A stretch of 64,000 nucleotides of DNA from Delphinus delphis. Taxonomy: Eukaryota > Chordata > Mammalia > Artiodactyla > Delphinidae. The DNA is taken from the NCBI RefSeq assembly GCF_949987515.2, contig NC_082694.2:16857958-16921957 (forward strand). The letters run 5' to 3'. Each line of letters begins with the position of its first letter. Positions within the stretch are counted from its first letter, which is position 1. Of the stretch, positions 63,018 through 64,000 are shown one piece after another. The position numbers and the translations under genes are program-made. Under the pieces are notes generated by a model. It ran no database searches. It saw only the letters and a program-made list of their open reading frames with translations, and had not been told where the DNA came from.

Positions 63018-64000
63018 AATTATTCTTATTTGGATAATTTTTGTTGTTCCTAACTATTATCATCTCTTGAATTAATTTAGTCTCTCTTCCTTTCCCTCCA
63101 CATTCATTCTGTTACAATGCATCTTGCCAGGAAATGTCTTTCTGAAAGAACACATCTGTATTTATAGAAGTACTGTGGTAACATCTGAGCATGATAGAGT
63201 CTGGGGTGGCGCTGGAGGAATTTATGAGATTTACAGGTAAAAGGGATGTATATTACTAGTCCATTAATTATCTTAGCTGGTTGTTGTCAGACAGTGGACC
63301 CAGGTGAGAATTCCAATGTGAACTTGATTGTGTTACTTTTGTCTTGTGGAGACCTCATTTCCTTATTTGTAAATTGGAGTTCATAGCAAACGCTTTATTG
63401 TGCTATTATCAGCCAAATTAAGATAGTGTGATGTGGCTGACGCTTCGTAGGTCTTCAATGTATATTAAAGCAAAACTCTAAACCAACTTAAATTTGAATA
63501 GTTAAACAGTACCAGCCAGTAATTTGATTTTTCTAGAAGCAAATTTGTGTGTTACACTTAAGGATCAATTCAGTGAAAAGTGACAAAAACTGGGTGGCAT
63601 GCATAGTTAATTTTGGAGTGAGCTAAGTGACTGACTTAATAATGTAATTAGCAGGAGCTAGATAATTAAAGAGGGGTGAAGAAAAGTTCCTGAAAAGGTC
63701 CAAATTTGTCCCAGACATTAGCATCAATAAGAAAATGGATGTGAAAGTGTTCCATAAAATGTGAAGTTCAATAGAAATATTTGCATTTTTTTTCTTATTT
63801 TGAGAGATGTCATGATTCTAGAAGAACAAAAGGGCTTTGGAATTAGGCAGCCTGAAATTTGTATGTCACACTTGCCATTTAATAACTGTCATATTAAACA
63901 TTTTAAACCTTATCTCTATCTCATTTCCTTTTAGGGAGAATTGGAAAGTTAATTCCAACTTTGCCAGACTGTTAGAATTAGCATGTGAAATAACTTCACA
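63018..64000. other. Unassigned; MIR-like remnants
   Basis: MIR-like text on the minus strand at about 63310-63450 ('gagacctcatttccttatttgtaaattggag') and 63850-63930 ('cacacttgccatttaataactg'). Otherwise unassigned AT-rich sequence with no frame. Confidence 0.45.

Overview
This window is non-coding mammalian nuclear DNA, most likely cetacean (whale or dolphin). The main evidence is a set of tRNA-Glu-derived SINEs of the CHR type, which are known from whales, hippos and ruminants. Nine copies in three length classes are visible, most with clear target-site duplications (TSDs). I see no ruminant BovB or Bov-tA elements and no pig PRE-1, so Whippomorpha, and within it Cetacea, is the best reading. 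No host exon, rRNA, tRNA gene, CpG island or bacterial-type operon is supported. Open frames are LINE-1 (L1) remnants, repeat shadows or chance.

Layout. Positions 1-9000 hold two truncated L1 3' ends and mostly unassigned sequence with worn MIR/L2 patches. Positions 8.8-33.2 kb hold four ERV-type long terminal repeats (LTRs) that share sequence blocks, one MLT1-like LTR, CHR SINEs, MER5-like and other hAT MITEs, L2, MIR and dispersed ancient L1. Positions 34.3-35.7 kb hold two further SINEs and a Tigger1-type MITE. Positions 36.9-63.0 kb are dominated by three large dead L1s: A (+, 36931-40986, internally deleted), B (-, 45994-53708, full length with a likely 3' transduction) and C (-, 57971-63017, truncated near the ORF1 start). 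The flanks and gaps hold MIR, L2, two SINEs and an older L1 with a perfect 16-bp TSD.

The genes here act only as transposon machinery. L1 ORF1 (RNA-binding chaperone) and ORF2 (endonuclease plus reverse transcriptase) once copied the L1s and, in trans, the SINEs. All copies in view carry stops and frameshifts. Two L1 lineages are distinguishable by ORF1 start and 3' UTR: A, C and the 1.3-kb copy against B and the 15.9-kb copy.

I found no novel multi-gene system. The most informative observations are the 7.7-kb L1 with matched 17-bp TSDs enclosing about 0.5 kb of extra 3' sequence, the ORF1-to-ORF2 deletion junction in L1 A, the mosaic LTR group, and SINEs with clear TSDs usable as presence/absence markers. 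Family names are from memory of consensus sequences, and boundaries without TSDs are approximate.
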